Positions 1-7,918 of a stretch of 9,803 nt of DNA are shown here, in pieces; position 1 is the stretch's first letter; each line of letters opens with the position of its first letter. The translations under genes were made by a program, and so were the position numbers. The DNA is taken from the NCBI GenBank assembly GCA_947372535.1, contig CANBUA010000185.1, positions 1 through 9,803 on the forward strand, written 5' to 3'. The DNA comes from Burkholderiales bacterium (GTDB lineage: Bacteria > Pseudomonadota > Gammaproteobacteria > Burkholderiales > Burkholderiaceae). The notes below the pieces were generated by a model that saw only the letters and a list, made by a program, of their open reading frames with translations, did no database searches and had not been told where the DNA came from.

Positions 1-938
1 TCCTGACGCAGGATGGCGCGCAGGGCCTTGGCGAAGGTCAGTTCGATCTTGGAGTTGACCTGGGTCTGGCCGATGCCGTGCAGCTCGTATTCGATGGGGT
101 CTTCCACCGTCAGCACATTGGTGGTCGAGGCATCGACCGTGCTCAGGCCCGCGTACAGCGTGGTGGTCTTGCCCGAGCCCGTGGGGCCGGTGACCAGCAC
201 GATGCCGTGAGGCTGACGCAGCAGGCGCTTGAATTTCTCCAGCGACTCGCCGCTCATGCCCAGCGATTCGAGCGTGAACTTGTTGGCATCGCCCTTGTCC
301 AGGATCCGCAGCACGGCGCGTTCGCCGTGGGCCGATGGCAGGGTCGAGACCCGCACGTCCACCGCGCGGCCGCCGATGCGCAGGCTGATGCGGCCGTCTT
401 GCGGCAGGCGTTTTTCGGAGATGTCCAGCTCGGCCATGATCTTCAGGCGCGAGATCAGGGCGGCGTGCAAGGCCTTGTTGGGCTGCACGACCTCGCGCAG
501 CGTGCCGTCCACCCGAAAGCGCACGGCCGATGAACGCTCATAAGGCTCGATGTGGATGTCTGATGCGCCATCTTTCGCCGCCTGCGTGAGCAAGGCGTTG
601 AGCATGCGGATGATGGGCGCGTCGTTGCTGGATTCGAGCAGGTCTTCCACAGCGGGCAGGTCCTGCATCATGCGGGACAGGTCCACCGCGCTTTCGACCT
701 CGCCGACCACGGCGGCCGCGCTGCCACCACCGCCCGCGTAGGCTGTGGAGATGCGCTGCGACAGCACTTCGGCCGACTCATGCTCGATGGCGTTGACCAC
801 GAACAGGCGCATCACCTCGGACAAGGCCGGCAGGGCCACGCCGTCGCTGGCCCACAAGGTGGTCTTGTCGCCGTCGTTTTCCAGCAGCAGGCCCTGGCCT
901 TTGGCGAAGGCGTAGGGCAAGGGGTATTGGGCAGCCAT
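1..938 (-). CDS. gspE: Type II secretion ATPase GspE, 3' end missing (runs off left edge)
   Basis: This is the cytoplasmic hexameric ATPase that powers pseudopilus assembly, docked to the inner membrane through GspL. The first 312 residues are present and about one third of the protein is missing at the window edge. Visible parts are a short N-terminal domain (about 1-60), a variable Gly/Ala-rich linker (about 66-80), and the N2 domain with the ASDIHIEPYE motif (125-134), RLPQDGRI (177-184) and the STLPSAHGERAVLR stretch (198-211). The Walker A box GPTGSGKTT is at 251-259, with Lys257, and the Asp box VEDPIEY is at 278-284. The reading stops at LRAILRQ, just before the expected Walker B region. 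The ATG at 938 gives the family-typical start MAAQYPLPYAFAKGQ. It lies 33 bp after the gspD stop, with an AGGA 12 nt upstream. PilB-type ATPases are related, but the gsp context settles the call. Confidence 0.97.
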   Translation of the reverse strand, partial: MAAQYPLPYAFAKGQGLLLENDGDKTTLWASDGVALPALSEVMRLFVVNAIEHESAEVLSQRISTAYAGGGGSAAAVVGEVESAVDLSRMMQDLPAVEDLLESSNDAPIIRMLNALLTQAAKDGASDIHIEPYERSSAVRFRVDGTLREVVQPNKALHAALISRLKIMAELDISEKRLPQDGRISLRIGGRAVDVRVSTLPSAHGERAVLRILDKGDANKFTLESLGMSGESLEKFKRLLRQPHGIVLVTGPTGSGKTTTLYAGLSTVDASTTNVLTVEDPIEYELHGIGQTQVNSKIELTFAKALRAILRQ

Positions 939-971
939 GATGTCGATGTGTCCTGGGCGTGGCTGTGAAGA

Positions 972-3326
972 TCAGTTGGGCTTCTGGCGTGCAGATGCCG
1001 GCGGCAAAGGCACGGCATCCACCGTGCCCAGCGGCGCCGGCACAGACTCGGCCAGTGGCGCGACCGTCGGTACGTTGGCCTTGGTGCGTGGTGCGTACAC
1101 GGTGCCCGGTGGCAGCATCACGTTGGGCTCAGGGGATTTGGGGTCATCAAGGGGCTGACGCATCGACGGCAGCGCTGTCCCATTGCTGATGGTGAGCGAA
1201 GGCATGACGCCCAGGTCCGTTGGCAGCAAGAGGGTCTTGGGGGCGACAATCTCACGTTGCTCCTGGCGCATGTATTCATAGCGGCCAAGCGTGAAGTTCG
1301 TGCTCGCCTCTTGCGTGCGCATGACCACCGGCCGCAAAAACACCATCAGGTTGGTCTTGTTCTTGGAGCGCGTTTCGCTGCGGAACAGCTGGCCGATCAA
1401 GGGCGCATCGCCCAACAGCGGCACCTTGCTCTGGCTGATGCTGGACTGGTCCTTGATCAGGCCGCCCAGCACCAGCAGGGTGCCGTCATCGACCACCACC
1501 GTGGTCTCGATCGAACTCTTGCTGGTCGTGGGGCCGTTGGGCTTGTCCTCGGTGCCGGCCTTGACGTCGGATTTCTCCTGGAAGACCGTCATGCGGATCG
1601 TGCCACCCTCACCGATCTGAGGTTTGACGCGCAAGGTCAGGCCCACGTCCTTGCGGTCCACCGTGGTGAAGGGATTGACCGAACCGGACGTTGAATTGTT
1701 GCTGGTGTACTGGCCGGTCACAAAAGGCACGTTCTCGCCGCTGATGATCTTGGCTTCTTCATTGTCCAGCACCATCAGGTTGGGCGTGGACAGGATGTTG
1801 CCATCGGCCTTGGTCTGCAGGAAGTTGGCCAGCGCGGCCAGGCCGTACTGGTTGTTGCCAAAATCGTGGATCACGCCGATGCTCAAGCCCGATCCCAGGG
1901 ATGGCGCGGCTGTACCGCTGGCCAGGGAGGTCGAGGCCGAGATCAGGCCCGGCACGTTCTTGGTCGAGAAATTGGTACCCAGGGCCAGGCCGTTCTTGTC
2001 GCCCTGCTTGCCCAGCAAGCCTTGCCATTGCACGCCCACTTCGGCGAACTTCTCAGCGTTGACTTCCACGATCATGGTCTCGATGTAGACCTGTGCGCGG
2101 CGCTCATCGAGCTGCTCGATCACGGTGCGCAGTTGCCGGTACAAGGCATCGGGCGCCGTGATGATGAGGGAGTTGGTCGATGGATCGGCCTGGACGAAAC
2201 CACCCGTGGAGGGGCCGGCCGACGCCGACAAGGACGGCGAGCCGGTGGCGGACGAGCCCAGGCCACCCGTTGAACTCGAGGAGGACGTGTTGTTCGTGTT
2301 GGACGCCGAAGGCGTCGTCGGTGCAGGCGCGGAGGTACTGCTGCTCGATGCCCCGCCGCTACCGCCGCCCGCGCTCGGGAAGGCCGCGCGCAGGATCTGC
2401 GCGAGTTTGACCGCATCGGCGTTCTTGAGGTAGACCACGTTGATGCCGCTGCCGCCCAGGCCGTTGGCGCCGGGCCGGTCCAGCTTTTGAATCACGCTCT
2501 TGATCATGGCCATGCGCGCGCCATTGGAGGCGCGGATCAGCAAACTGTTGCTCCGTGACTCAGGCACCACCAAAATGGTCGCGCCACCACCGCCGCCGCC
2601 CGCCGCACCGGCCGCGCCGCCGCTGTCGGCCAGGCGCTGCACCACAGGCGCCAGGTCGGCCGCCACCGCGTATTGCAGCGGCACGGTCTCCAGATCCGTC
2701 GTGGCAGGCGTGTCCATGGCCGCAATGATCAAGCCGATGCGCCGGAGGTTGTCCGCGTAATCCGTGATGACCAGCGAGTTGGTCGACGGGTTGGCGTTGA
2801 TGGTGTTGTTGGGGCTGATCAGGGGCCGCAGCACCGTCACCATGCTGTTGACGTTCTCGTATTGCAGCTTGAAGATCTGCGTGAGCACCTGATCGCCCGA
2901 GCGGGTGCCTCGGTTGCCCACTTCCACCGTGCCGGTCTGCAGCTTGGCATCAGCCTCAGGCACGATCTTGAGCAGGCCGGCGACCTCGACCAGCGCAAAA
3001 CCCTGGCCACGCAAGGCCGACAGGAAGTTCAGGTAAGCGTCACGGGCAGAGATGGGCTGCTCGCTGTAGAGCGTCACCGTGCCCTTGACACGCGGATCGA
3101 CCAGGATCTGGCGGTGCACGATGGCCGAGACGGCACGCGCCACGCCTTCGATGTCGGCGTTGACGAAATTGAGCGTCACGGGTGCACTGCTCGGGGCCAC
3201 CGTACCGCGCCTGGTGGCGGCCATCGCCACCCCCAGAGGCAGGAGTCCGCCGGGCCCAAAGGTCAGGGCCAAGGCGGTGGCCAGGGTCACGGCGCGGGTG
3301 CGAGGGTACGCGGGATGGGTCGTCAT
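972..3326 (-). CDS. gspD: Type II secretion outer-membrane secretin GspD
   Basis: This 784-residue protein forms the multimeric outer-membrane channel through which folded substrates leave. A signal peptide is predicted at about 1-37 (hydrophobic core 12-36, likely cleavage after AMA at 34-36). The periplasmic N0 domain is about 49-123, N1 about 147-205, N2 about 212-283 and N3 about 295-408. The secretin core is about 412-670, with VPFVTGQ (533-539), the VGLTLRVKPQI region (561-571) and the LLVLGGLIKDQ...KVPLLGDAPLIGQLFR region (617-649). Two low-complexity insertions stand out: a Gly/Ala run in N2 (236-248) and a Ser/Thr/Gly/Pro/Asn linker in N3 (about 318-376). A Pro-rich tail follows the core (about 695-784) with no recognisable pilotin-binding S domain. 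The ATG at 3326 lies 3 bp after the gspN stop, so translation is probably coupled to it; GGA in the gspN end is the only Shine-Dalgarno-like element. gspE follows 33 bp downstream. Confidence 0.98.
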   Translation of the reverse strand: MTTHPAYPRTRAVTLATALALTFGPGGLLPLGVAMAATRRGTVAPSSAPVTLNFVNADIEGVARAVSAIVHRQILVDPRVKGTVTLYSEQPISARDAYLNFLSALRGQGFALVEVAGLLKIVPEADAKLQTGTVEVGNRGTRSGDQVLTQIFKLQYENVNSMVTVLRPLISPNNTINANPSTNSLVITDYADNLRRIGLIIAAMDTPATTDLETVPLQYAVAADLAPVVQRLADSGGAAGAAGGGGGGATILVVPESRSNSLLIRASNGARMAMIKSVIQKLDRPGANGLGGSGINVVYLKNADAVKLAQILRAAFPSAGGGSGGASSSSTSAPAPTTPSASNTNNTSSSSSTGGLGSSATGSPSLSASAGPSTGGFVQADPSTNSLIITAPDALYRQLRTVIEQLDERRAQVYIETMIVEVNAEKFAEVGVQWQGLLGKQGDKNGLALGTNFSTKNVPGLISASTSLASGTAAPSLGSGLSIGVIHDFGNNQYGLAALANFLQTKADGNILSTPNLMVLDNEEAKIISGENVPFVTGQYTSNNSTSGSVNPFTTVDRKDVGLTLRVKPQIGEGGTIRMTVFQEKSDVKAGTEDKPNGPTTSKSSIETTVVVDDGTLLVLGGLIKDQSSISQSKVPLLGDAPLIGQLFRSETRSKNKTNLMVFLRPVVMRTQEASTNFTLGRYEYMRQEQREIVAPKTLLLPTDLGVMPSLTISNGTALPSMRQPLDDPKSPEPNVMLPPGTVYAPRTKANVPTVAPLAESVPAPLGTVDAVPLPPASARQKPN

Positions 3327-3329
3327 GAC

Positions 3330-4232
3330 TTATCCGATCGAGATGACAGAGCGGTCGCCCATGCGACGCCCAATGATGTTCAACAAATTGCCCAAGGCGC
3401 CCAATTCAGCCTGATTGGCTCGGGCTTCGCCATGGAAATGCATGCCCGAAGGGCCGACGGTGCCTTGGCCTTGCAGCTGCAGGGCACCGTCTTCGGTCAG
3501 GAGGTTCAAGGCCACGTCGGGTTGGGCCGAGCCCGTCACGATCAGGCGGTAGGAGCCCAGGCGATCCAGCGTGGTCACGCGGGAGGCCGTGTCGCGCAAA
3601 GTAATCTGCAGGTTGCCGTCGATGCTCAGGCGGCCTTTGACCCAATCGGCGCGCACGGCCTGGGTTTGCAAACCCAGCGTGCCGGTCAGTTGCAAGGTGT
3701 TCCAGGGCGTGCCAAGCCCGATCAGCCAGCCGGCAGGCCACTGGCCCGCAATGGCGCCCGACTGGGCTTCGCTGACCAGTTCGGCGCTGAAGCGCCCCAA
3801 GCCCGGTTTGAGAACGATGCTCAAAGGCGATGACAGACAGCAATCTTGGGTGAAGGACAGGCGCAGCCCGAAACCCGCCGGGCGCAACTGCCAGCCCAGC
3901 CGGCCGGGCAAAGCCTTGGCATCACGGCTGCCAGGGCCGCCCGTCAACACCGCCACCGCATGGCCGGACCAGACCGTGCCTTCGGCCTCGGCCAGCAAAA
4001 AACGGCCTGAGGTGCCTTCGGCCACCATCTGCGCCAGCCAGGCGGCCGGGGCAAACGCCACCAGGCCGATCAGGGCACCGACAATGGCGCCCCACCAGCC
4101 CCAGCGGCGACCAGCCTGGCGCATCTTTTCCCAACGCGCCTCCTCGAAGGTCGATTCCAGGAAGCGCGAGGTGGCTTGTGTCGACCGGGATTTCCAGTCG
4201 CCGGGGCGTTTGAAGGCGGACAGCACAGACAT
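3330..4232 (-). CDS. gspN: Type II secretion accessory protein GspN
   Basis: GspN is a bitopic inner-membrane protein found in only some T2SSs; its role is not firmly settled, though it is thought to act with the GspC/L/M platform. The product is 300 residues. It has a charged cytoplasmic N-terminus of about 44 residues, one transmembrane segment (about 46-68, preceded by GRRWGWW), and a periplasmic beta-rich domain. Family features visible are GTVWSG (85-90), repeated short hydrophobic beta strands, and the C-terminal LLNIIGRRMGDRSVISIG stretch (283-300). An adjacent Cys pair sits at 131-132. The frame stays open upstream through gspM as an out-of-frame overlap, but the ATG at 4232 is the only methionine that gives a start after the gspM stop, 14 bp away. 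Its Shine-Dalgarno is weak (AAGG within the gspM stop region). gspD begins 3 bp downstream. Confidence 0.9.
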   Translation of the reverse strand: MSVLSAFKRPGDWKSRSTQATSRFLESTFEEARWEKMRQAGRRWGWWGAIVGALIGLVAFAPAAWLAQMVAEGTSGRFLLAEAEGTVWSGHAVAVLTGGPGSRDAKALPGRLGWQLRPAGFGLRLSFTQDCCLSSPLSIVLKPGLGRFSAELVSEAQSGAIAGQWPAGWLIGLGTPWNTLQLTGTLGLQTQAVRADWVKGRLSIDGNLQITLRDTASRVTTLDRLGSYRLIVTGSAQPDVALNLLTEDGALQLQGQGTVGPSGMHFHGEARANQAELGALGNLLNIIGRRMGDRSVISIG

Positions 4233-4246
4233 GGATGGCTGCTGCC

Positions 4247-4765
4247 TTACCGAGCGGGCGCCGCAGCACCGCTGAACACCAGGGTCACCGTGCCGGTGTA
4301 GACCCCTGCCTCGACTTCCTTGAGCGTGCCCTCCAAAGGCCGCACCCGGGCGCCGGAGCGAATTTCGGTGAGCCACTCGGCCAGCTTGCCGCCTGAGACC
4401 TTGGTCATGGCGACGATGACGCGGTCGCCCTGGATGCGAAGATTGACGCCCTCGCCCAGGCGCTGGGTGGCGCTGCGCAACATGGATTCGGCCTGGGCCG
4501 GCGGCACGGGCGGCATCTGGCGCAACACTTTGACCTCGTCGGCCTGGCGGCGCATGTCGTCCAGCGTGGCATCGACCTCGCGCAGTTGCACGGGCGTCTG
4601 CTGCAGGGTCTTGAGGGCAGGCCGCACGCCCAACATCACGAGCAGCACCACGCCCAGCATCCAGGCCATGACGGTGACGAGCTGGCGCTCGCGCGGGGCC
4701 ATCGTCTGCCACTTGGCACGAAGCTCACTGCGGGCCGCGGTGAGGGAATCCATCTGGGCGCTCAT
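4247..4765 (-). CDS. gspM: Type II secretion inner-membrane platform protein GspM
   Basis: GspM is a small bitopic protein that pairs with GspL, stabilises it and contacts the pseudopilus. The 172-residue product has a short cytoplasmic part containing MAPRERQLV (22-30), one transmembrane helix (about 29-48), an alpha-helical stretch with coiled-coil character (about 52-82), and a periplasmic ferredoxin-like domain (about 90-165). Sequence similarity within this family is low, so the call leans on the MAPRERQL...VRPAL pattern, the topology and the position between gspL and gspN. I chose the ATG at 4765 (MSAQMDSL), with AGGA 9 nt upstream and 43 bp after the gspL stop. A longer start at 4846 would overlap gspL and add an unusual acidic, Pro-rich extension. 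A shorter one at 4753 has no Shine-Dalgarno. Confidence 0.92.
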   Translation of the reverse strand: MSAQMDSLTAARSELRAKWQTMAPRERQLVTVMAWMLGVVLLVMLGVRPALKTLQQTPVQLREVDATLDDMRRQADEVKVLRQMPPVPPAQAESMLRSATQRLGEGVNLRIQGDRVIVAMTKVSGGKLAEWLTEIRSGARVRPLEGTLKEVEAGVYTGTVTLVFSGAAAPAR

Positions 4766-4808
4766 GTGGCCATGTCCTGATTGTGGGGGTTCATCGATGG
4801 CATCGTCA

Positions 4809-6080
4809 TCAGCCGCGGGTGGCTCGGCGCAAGACCACCTGGCCATCGCTGCCGGGCTCGGCGGAGAAGCCAGCCGCTTGCAGGCGGCTGCGGAACTGCT
4901 CGATGTCCGTCGGACTCCAGTTGGCGGGCGGCGTCAAGCTCAGGCTGCTGCCGTCGTAGCTCAGGCCACGGGCGGGCGTGGTGCCCGACCAGGCACTGGC
5001 GGCGGCCATCATCAGCGCATCCATGTCGTTGTCGCCCGGCTGGCCGGAAGCGGCACGCAGGGTTTCGGTCTCACGCTTCATCTGCACGGGCGCATCCAGG
5101 ATCACCTGAAGCTGCGGGTGCGCCGCCTTGAGCACCGAGGTCACCTCGGCGCGCTTAAGCTTGAGCTCGCGACTCTGGTGCCAGGCCCAGGCGTTCAGGC
5201 CGATGACTTGCGCGGCCACCAGACAGGCCAAGCCGACACGCACCGGCAACCATTGGGGGCTCAGGAACTGGCGCCACTGGTCGGTGACGGCCTGCAGGCC
5301 TTTGCTGTTGGGCGTGAGCTCGAACTGCAACAGGTTCCACATCGAACGGGCCGATTGCAGCAGGTGCTCGGATTGCATCTGGGCCTGGACGACCCCACCC
5401 AACCAGCGCTCGGCCGGTGCGGCAGATGCTGGCGTGGCAAAGAAACGTGCGCCAGGGGGCAAGGGGTCGGGCAACAGACGGCGGGCCATCGCGCCGGCCA
5501 GGGGCCAGGTGGCCACACCGTCTCCGGTGGACCAAGTCAGCATGTACTCGGCACCGCGTTCCTGTTCGCTGCCGCCGGTCTCGTGCAGCTCGTGGAAGTA
5601 ACCCGTGGGCGGCTCGTCGGGCCAGACGGCTGGCACCACGCGGGTCACGCGCAGGCGGGCTTTCTCTAGCGCCATGAGGTGGCTCATGAGCCAGGTGTGG
5701 TTGCAGGAGGCGATCCAAGTGGGCTCGCCGGCCTTGGCATTGGGGGCCACGGCCATGTGCAAATCTTCAGGATCGTCCAGCAGCAACTCTTCCAGCAGGC
5801 CACCCAGCGCCTGGCGCAGGCGCGCAGAAGGCGCCTTGGGCAAGGGCAGGCGGTGCCAGCTCAGGTCCGTCGGGGCCGTCACGGCCACCACGATGTCTGC
5901 CTTGGGCAGTTCGGCCGCCGTGGCTTTGCCCTGATGGTGTGCGGTCTGGCCGTTGGCCGTGAGGACGTAGTGATACTCCGTCTGAGCCGTGGCAGCAGGG
6001 GCCTTGGTGAAGGCACCTGCCGATGCGGGGTCGGACGACAAGCGCTGATGCGCCGGCAACTGGATGATGAGTGTGCTCAT
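4809..6080 (-). CDS. gspL: Type II secretion inner-membrane platform protein GspL
   Basis: GspL connects the GspE ATPase in the cytoplasm to GspM and the pseudopilus. The 423-residue protein has a large cytoplasmic actin-like domain (about 1-265), one transmembrane helix (about 278-300) and a periplasmic ferredoxin-like domain (about 340-420). Family features include the N-terminal MSTLIIQLP strand, the LRQALGGLLEELLLDDPEDLHMAV helix-strand (88-111), and the NLLQFELTPNSKG segment (249-261) just before the membrane. The ATG at 6080 matches the family N-terminus. An AGGGG lies only 1 nt before the ATG, which is closer than ideal, so the ribosome binding site is not convincing. It is the first gene after the only sizeable gap in the minus-strand run, so it may be the first gene of an additional transcript running gspL-M-N-D-E. 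Confidence 0.95.
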   Translation of the reverse strand: MSTLIIQLPAHQRLSSDPASAGAFTKAPAATAQTEYHYVLTANGQTAHHQGKATAAELPKADIVVAVTAPTDLSWHRLPLPKAPSARLRQALGGLLEELLLDDPEDLHMAVAPNAKAGEPTWIASCNHTWLMSHLMALEKARLRVTRVVPAVWPDEPPTGYFHELHETGGSEQERGAEYMLTWSTGDGVATWPLAGAMARRLLPDPLPPGARFFATPASAAPAERWLGGVVQAQMQSEHLLQSARSMWNLLQFELTPNSKGLQAVTDQWRQFLSPQWLPVRVGLACLVAAQVIGLNAWAWHQSRELKLKRAEVTSVLKAAHPQLQVILDAPVQMKRETETLRAASGQPGDNDMDALMMAAASAWSGTTPARGLSYDGSSLSLTPPANWSPTDIEQFRSRLQAAGFSAEPGSDGQVVLRRATRG

Positions 6081-6221
6081 GCCCCTATGTGGACAGGGTG
6101 TCGGAAAGAGTGAAGGACCAGGCTTGAATTGAACAGCCTAGCAACTGGGCGATTGTAGGAGCCCCGAATTAGAGCGCCTTTAAGGATTGATACTCGCTTT
6201 CCCATGCCGGAATATGCCAAA
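6081..6221 (-). promoter_or_regulatory. gspK-gspL intergenic gap with possible internal promoter
   Basis: This is the only long non-coding gap inside the minus-strand cluster (141 bp; other junctions are at most 43 bp). Its right-hand 100 bp are about half G+C, clearly lower than the flanking genes. On the minus strand a TACAAT hexamer (positions 6157 down to 6152) is one mismatch from the sigma-70 -10 consensus. It would give a leader of about 65 nt before gspL. I could not find a good -35 at 16-18 nt spacing, so any promoter would be weak or activator-dependent. No strong hairpin with a T run, hence no terminator, was seen. No reading frame of note occurs in it. Confidence 0.35.
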
Positions 6222-7277
6222 TCAGTTGCTCCCAGCCGACTGAACGCCTGAGACGCGCTCTTCCAGCAGCACAGTGATGTTCTTGTTCTGGCGCATCACC
6301 AGGTAATTCTGGGACAGCACCCGGTTTTCAAGGCGCAGACGGCCCTGGACCTCAAAGGCATCGGATTTGATGTCGACACCGGGGGGCGGTGTCTGGCCGG
6401 CAGGCAGGTTCAAGGCCTTCAAAGCATCGTTGATGTCGGAAAACGGCGTGCGCTGACGCAGCTGCACCAGGCGCTCCGCCCGCCCCAGGTCGATGTTGGG
6501 CACCACGGAGGCGATGACCTCGCGGGGCGCAGTATTGAGGTTGACATTGGTTGAAGGCAATACGTCTTCGGGCAGCAGGGTGATGAAAGGCCGCAGCCGC
6601 TCGATGGTGCCGGCGTCGATGCCCAGCCAGACCAGTTGGTCGAGGGTCTGGGGAATCAACGGCGCTTGTTTGACGGCCGATGGCCCGCCCATCTTGGCCA
6701 GTACCGCTGCGTTGTCTGTGGCATCGGCGGCCCACAAGGCCCGCTGTAAGGCCAGGGCCAGGGCATCGGCCATGGACGCCGAGAGCGAGGCGTACTGGCA
6801 CAACTGCTTGAGCACCACCACCTGGTCGGCGTCAAGCTCATGCGGCAGGCCCGTGGTGGAGGACTTCTGGAACAGGTTGTAGAGGTTGTAGCGGGCAGAT
6901 GCATCCACGAGTCGGCCTGACAGAAAGGCATCGGGCGCATCGTCGGTGTTGTCCTTGTCTGCGGCCAGCAGGCTGGAGATGCGCGTTTCGGCCAAGCCCA
7001 GAGCCCAGGGCTCGCCCAAGTGATCGACCTTGTCGTCATCGCCGCGCAGGATGGCCCGGCCATAGTCCAGCGCGCCGACCAGCATCCACTGGGACTGCAC
7101 GAGGCTGCGCTCGGCGGCCTCGACCTGCACGGATCGCCATTGCTGCCACAGCATGGAGGCGGCCACGGTGGTCACCAGGGTCACAATGACCATGGCGGTC
7201 AGCAAGGCCGCGCCAGATTGCGTGGCAGCGGCAACCCGCCGTGGCTGGATGGGGCGATGGAGGCGGCTGGTCATCAT
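6222..7277 (-). CDS. gspK: Type II secretion minor pseudopilin GspK
   Basis: GspK is the large minor pseudopilin that caps the pseudopilus tip with GspI and GspJ. The 351-residue product has a prepilin leader ending in SG (21-22), then a mature N-terminus AALLTAMVIVTLV that forms the hydrophobic helix (about 23-42). As usual for GspK, residue +5 of the mature protein is not Glu (here Thr). The large helical insertion domain follows, with the conserved GRLVDASARYNLYNL segment (121-135) and the VNLNTAPREVIASVVP segment (245-260). The ATG at 7277 overlaps the gspJ stop by 1 bp (TGATG), and a second ATG follows directly at 7274; either is possible. The leader of 22 (or 21) residues is longer than in the other pseudopilins here. 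No strong Shine-Dalgarno is seen, so coupling to gspJ translation is likely. Confidence 0.95.
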   Translation of the reverse strand: MMTSRLHRPIQPRRVAAATQSGAALLTAMVIVTLVTTVAASMLWQQWRSVQVEAAERSLVQSQWMLVGALDYGRAILRGDDDKVDHLGEPWALGLAETRISSLLAADKDNTDDAPDAFLSGRLVDASARYNLYNLFQKSSTTGLPHELDADQVVVLKQLCQYASLSASMADALALALQRALWAADATDNAAVLAKMGGPSAVKQAPLIPQTLDQLVWLGIDAGTIERLRPFITLLPEDVLPSTNVNLNTAPREVIASVVPNIDLGRAERLVQLRQRTPFSDINDALKALNLPAGQTPPPGVDIKSDAFEVQGRLRLENRVLSQNYLVMRQNKNITVLLEERVSGVQSAGSN

Positions 7278-7918
7278 CAATTCTGCAAAGGCTGCGGCGA
7301 CACGAGCACATCGCGCAGGATGCGGCCTTTGAACCCTGCTTCGTCGCCCAGGGTCAGCACAAAACGCACGCCTCTGGGCAAAGGATCGCGGGTTTGCGGC
7401 GCGGCGCCGGCGACTTGAATCCTCACGGTGGTGGACTGCGCATTGCCCCAGTTGCCGCCGCTGTGATAGAACACTTGCCATTGTTCGACCCCTTTGAGCG
7501 CGGCCAGGGTGCCGGGCTCGCGGCCCTGCAACTGCTGCGATTTGCTCCACTGCTCCTGGAGCAAGCCCACGTTGGTGACCGGATCGCCCGCCCAGCGCAC
7601 CAAGTGCCCCGAACGCAATGCCCAGGCCACCACCTGCACCCCGCCCGCGCCGCGCCGCGTCATGCGCAAGGTGGCGCCATCGAACTGCAAGGCCGGCACC
7701 AGGCGCACGTCGATCACCGCGTTGAGGTCGGCCTGCCACTGCTTCATCACCGATTGCAGGCGCAAGGTGCGCCGCACGCTGACCTCGGCCACCTCACGGG
7801 AGCGAAAAATGGCGTCCATGCCTTTCCAGGCCATCGCCGACATCATGGCCAGGATCATCAGGGCCACCATGACCTCGATGAGCGTGAACCCGCGTTGCCG
7901 CCGCACTGCCTGAATCAT
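7277..7918 (-). CDS. gspJ: Type II secretion minor pseudopilin GspJ
   Basis: GspJ is a minor pseudopilin that forms the tip complex with GspI and GspK and helps start pseudopilus assembly. The 213-residue product has a short basic leader of 10 residues ending RQRG, cleaved before Phe11. The class III pilin signature FTLIEVMVAL follows, with Glu at mature position +5, and then a hydrophobic helix (about 11-31). The globular domain contains the FYHSGGNWGN segment and ends with a RGVRFVLTL strand typical of GspJ. The length fits the family (about 200 residues). The ATG at 7918 overlaps the gspI stop by 1 bp and is preceded by GAGG with 5-nt spacing. The gene in turn overlaps gspK by 1 bp. Confidence 0.96.
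   Translation of the reverse strand: MIQAVRRQRGFTLIEVMVALMILAMMSAMAWKGMDAIFRSREVAEVSVRRTLRLQSVMKQWQADLNAVIDVRLVPALQFDGATLRMTRRGAGGVQVVAWALRSGHLVRWAGDPVTNVGLLQEQWSKSQQLQGREPGTLAALKGVEQWQVFYHSGGNWGNAQSTTVRIQVAGAAPQTRDPLPRGVRFVLTLGDEAGFKGRILRDVLVSPQPLQN

Noticed and set aside
2590..2625. GC-rich run of ccgccgcc resembling a repeat
   Set aside because: It encodes the Gly/Ala stretch of GspD N2 and is explained by codon use, not by a separate repeat element.
2673..3833. A 386-residue open frame on the plus strand
   Set aside because: It lies opposite gspD and gspN, whose products are clearly recognised. Its composition (His, Arg, Gln, Gly) is typical of the antisense of GC-rich coding DNA.
4762..4773. 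A three-codon mini-ORF (ATG GCC ACA TGA) whose stop overlaps the gspM start
   Set aside because: The only Shine-Dalgarno-like bases sit 1 nt from its ATG, and such short frames arise easily by chance, so there is no support for a translated leader.
4320..5669. A 449-residue open frame on the plus strand
   Set aside because: It is antisense to gspM and gspL and matches no family I recognise; a shadow caused by third-position GC bias.
6205..6221. A TTGGCA...GGCA element before gspL resembling a sigma-54 promoter
   Set aside because: The spacing between GG and GC is 9 nt instead of the required 10, and the downstream element does not match TTGCA.
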